A DNA stretch of 64,000 nt from Pomphorhynchus laevis (lineage: Eukaryota > Acanthocephala > Palaeacanthocephala > Echinorhynchida > Pomphorhynchidae), in contig WNNJ02001615.1 of NCBI GenBank assembly GCA_012934845.2, positions 1 to 64,000 of the forward strand. Direction: 5' to 3'. The number at the start of each line of letters is the position of its first letter. The stretch's first letter is position 1. Positions 63,483 through 64,000 of this stretch are shown piece after piece. The position numbers were made by a program, and so were the translations under genes. A model generated the notes under the pieces. It was not told the origin of the DNA. It did not search any database and saw nothing but the letters and a program-made list of their open reading frames with translations.

Positions 63483-63867
63483 AAACAAACGTGCTTTAGT
63501 ACTTTTTGGAATTTTTAATTTCAAACTTTTGAAAATCAGTGTACTATTTTACAAAAACAGAATGTATTCTGAAGGTTTAATCAAGCAATGTGAAATTGTA
63601 TTAACTTTTCTATTTAAAATGTAAATACTGAAATTTAGTTGAAAATTTCACTATTTTTCGTCATCTTATAATTTATAATTATGAGATGACAAAAAATATA
63701 ATTAAAAAATTATAAAAATTATAATTATGATTATAATTATAATTGTCAAATGATGATACCATTCCGCGTGAATTTTTTAGTAATCATATAAGCCCGACGC
63801 GAAAGAATGACGAATGCCGTTTCGTCATCACTATGACTCATCAGTCCCAGTTCCCTCCCACTGCTGG
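63483..63867. other. Intergenic or intronic AT-rich DNA
   Basis: Contains an inverted repeat of ATAATTATAAT-type sequence (63660-63750). No gene. Confidence 0.3.
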
Positions 63868-64000
63868 ATGCAGAGGAAGACTAGCAGACGGCAATCAACG
63901 AATGAATCAAGTATAATTGTTAATTCTGTAACGAAATTACTTCGCACGAGAAACAATGTGGAAATTCAGAATCAAAATAAACAAATTGAAAATCAACAAA
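63868..64000 (+). CDS. Possible gene start running off the window
   Basis: An ATG at 63868 opens a frame of 44 codons to the window edge: QRKTSRRQSTNESSIIVN, then a basic stretch KLLRTRNNVEI and a Q/N-rich run. The frame is also open for about 10 codons upstream. The sequence just before it is less AT-rich than its surroundings. No family is recognised and the length is too short to be sure it is coding. Confidence 0.3.
   Translation, partial: MQRKTSRRQSTNESSIIVNSVTKLLRTRNNVEIQNQNKQIENQQ

Noticed and set aside
1-64000. CRISPR arrays, bacterial operons, rRNA or intact tRNA genes
   Set aside because: The spliced animal-type genes and retroelements show a eukaryotic chromosome, and no spaced short direct repeats or RNA-gene cores were found.

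Overview
The window is AT-rich eukaryotic DNA carrying spliced animal-type genes. The introns range from 47 nt to about 4.4 kb with GT-AG ends, and nothing is organised as an operon. The genes point to an invertebrate metazoan: an UNC-45 myosin chaperone, a kinesin-13-like motor, a DCAF7/WDR68 WD40 protein, an LC8-type dynein light chain, a makorin-like zinc-finger fragment and a WrbA-like flavoprotein. The CR1/L2-type LINEs and Penelope-like elements (PLEs) would fit a flatworm or another small spiralian, but I cannot fix the species.

Layout. 0.4-11.4 kb: four 3' exons of UNC-45 (+), with introns full of repeats, a PLE and palindromic elements. 12-13 kb: unrecognised decayed coding pieces. 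13.9 kb: a lone TPR exon. 14.8-15.4 kb: WrbA-like gene (-). 18.4-23.2 kb: two-exon kinesin (-), its intron filled with PLE and LINE pieces. 24-38.9 kb: a retroelement graveyard with two main LINE families, called here L-A (pyrimidine-rich, L2/CR1-like) and L-B (CR1-like, with an ORF1), plus an LTR-element fossil. 40.5-44.5 kb: DCAF7 (+) and an LC8 light chain (-) whose coding ends overlap tail to tail. 44.5-58 kb: PLE tails, a 590-bp tandem array and LINE scraps. 57.7-62.4 kb: a PLE split by an inserted L-A LINE. 63.3 kb to the end: a makorin-like fragment and a possible gene start running off the edge.

The most interesting signal is a set of hammerhead-ribozyme-like motifs. Three sequence families (A, B, C) share a CTGANGA-type core, a stem II hairpin, GAA, a tiny palindromic stem III and a stem I closing sequence. 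All carry one extra base between the core and stem II. Families A and B sit in the arms of palindromic mobile elements, some inserted in PLE tails. The PLE tail itself can form an H-type pseudoknot, and the pairing is kept across diverged copies mainly in the strand opposite to the reverse transcriptase gene.

I had no search tools. Family names rest on motif recognition, and exon borders rest on GT-AG signals plus continuity with the known protein families.
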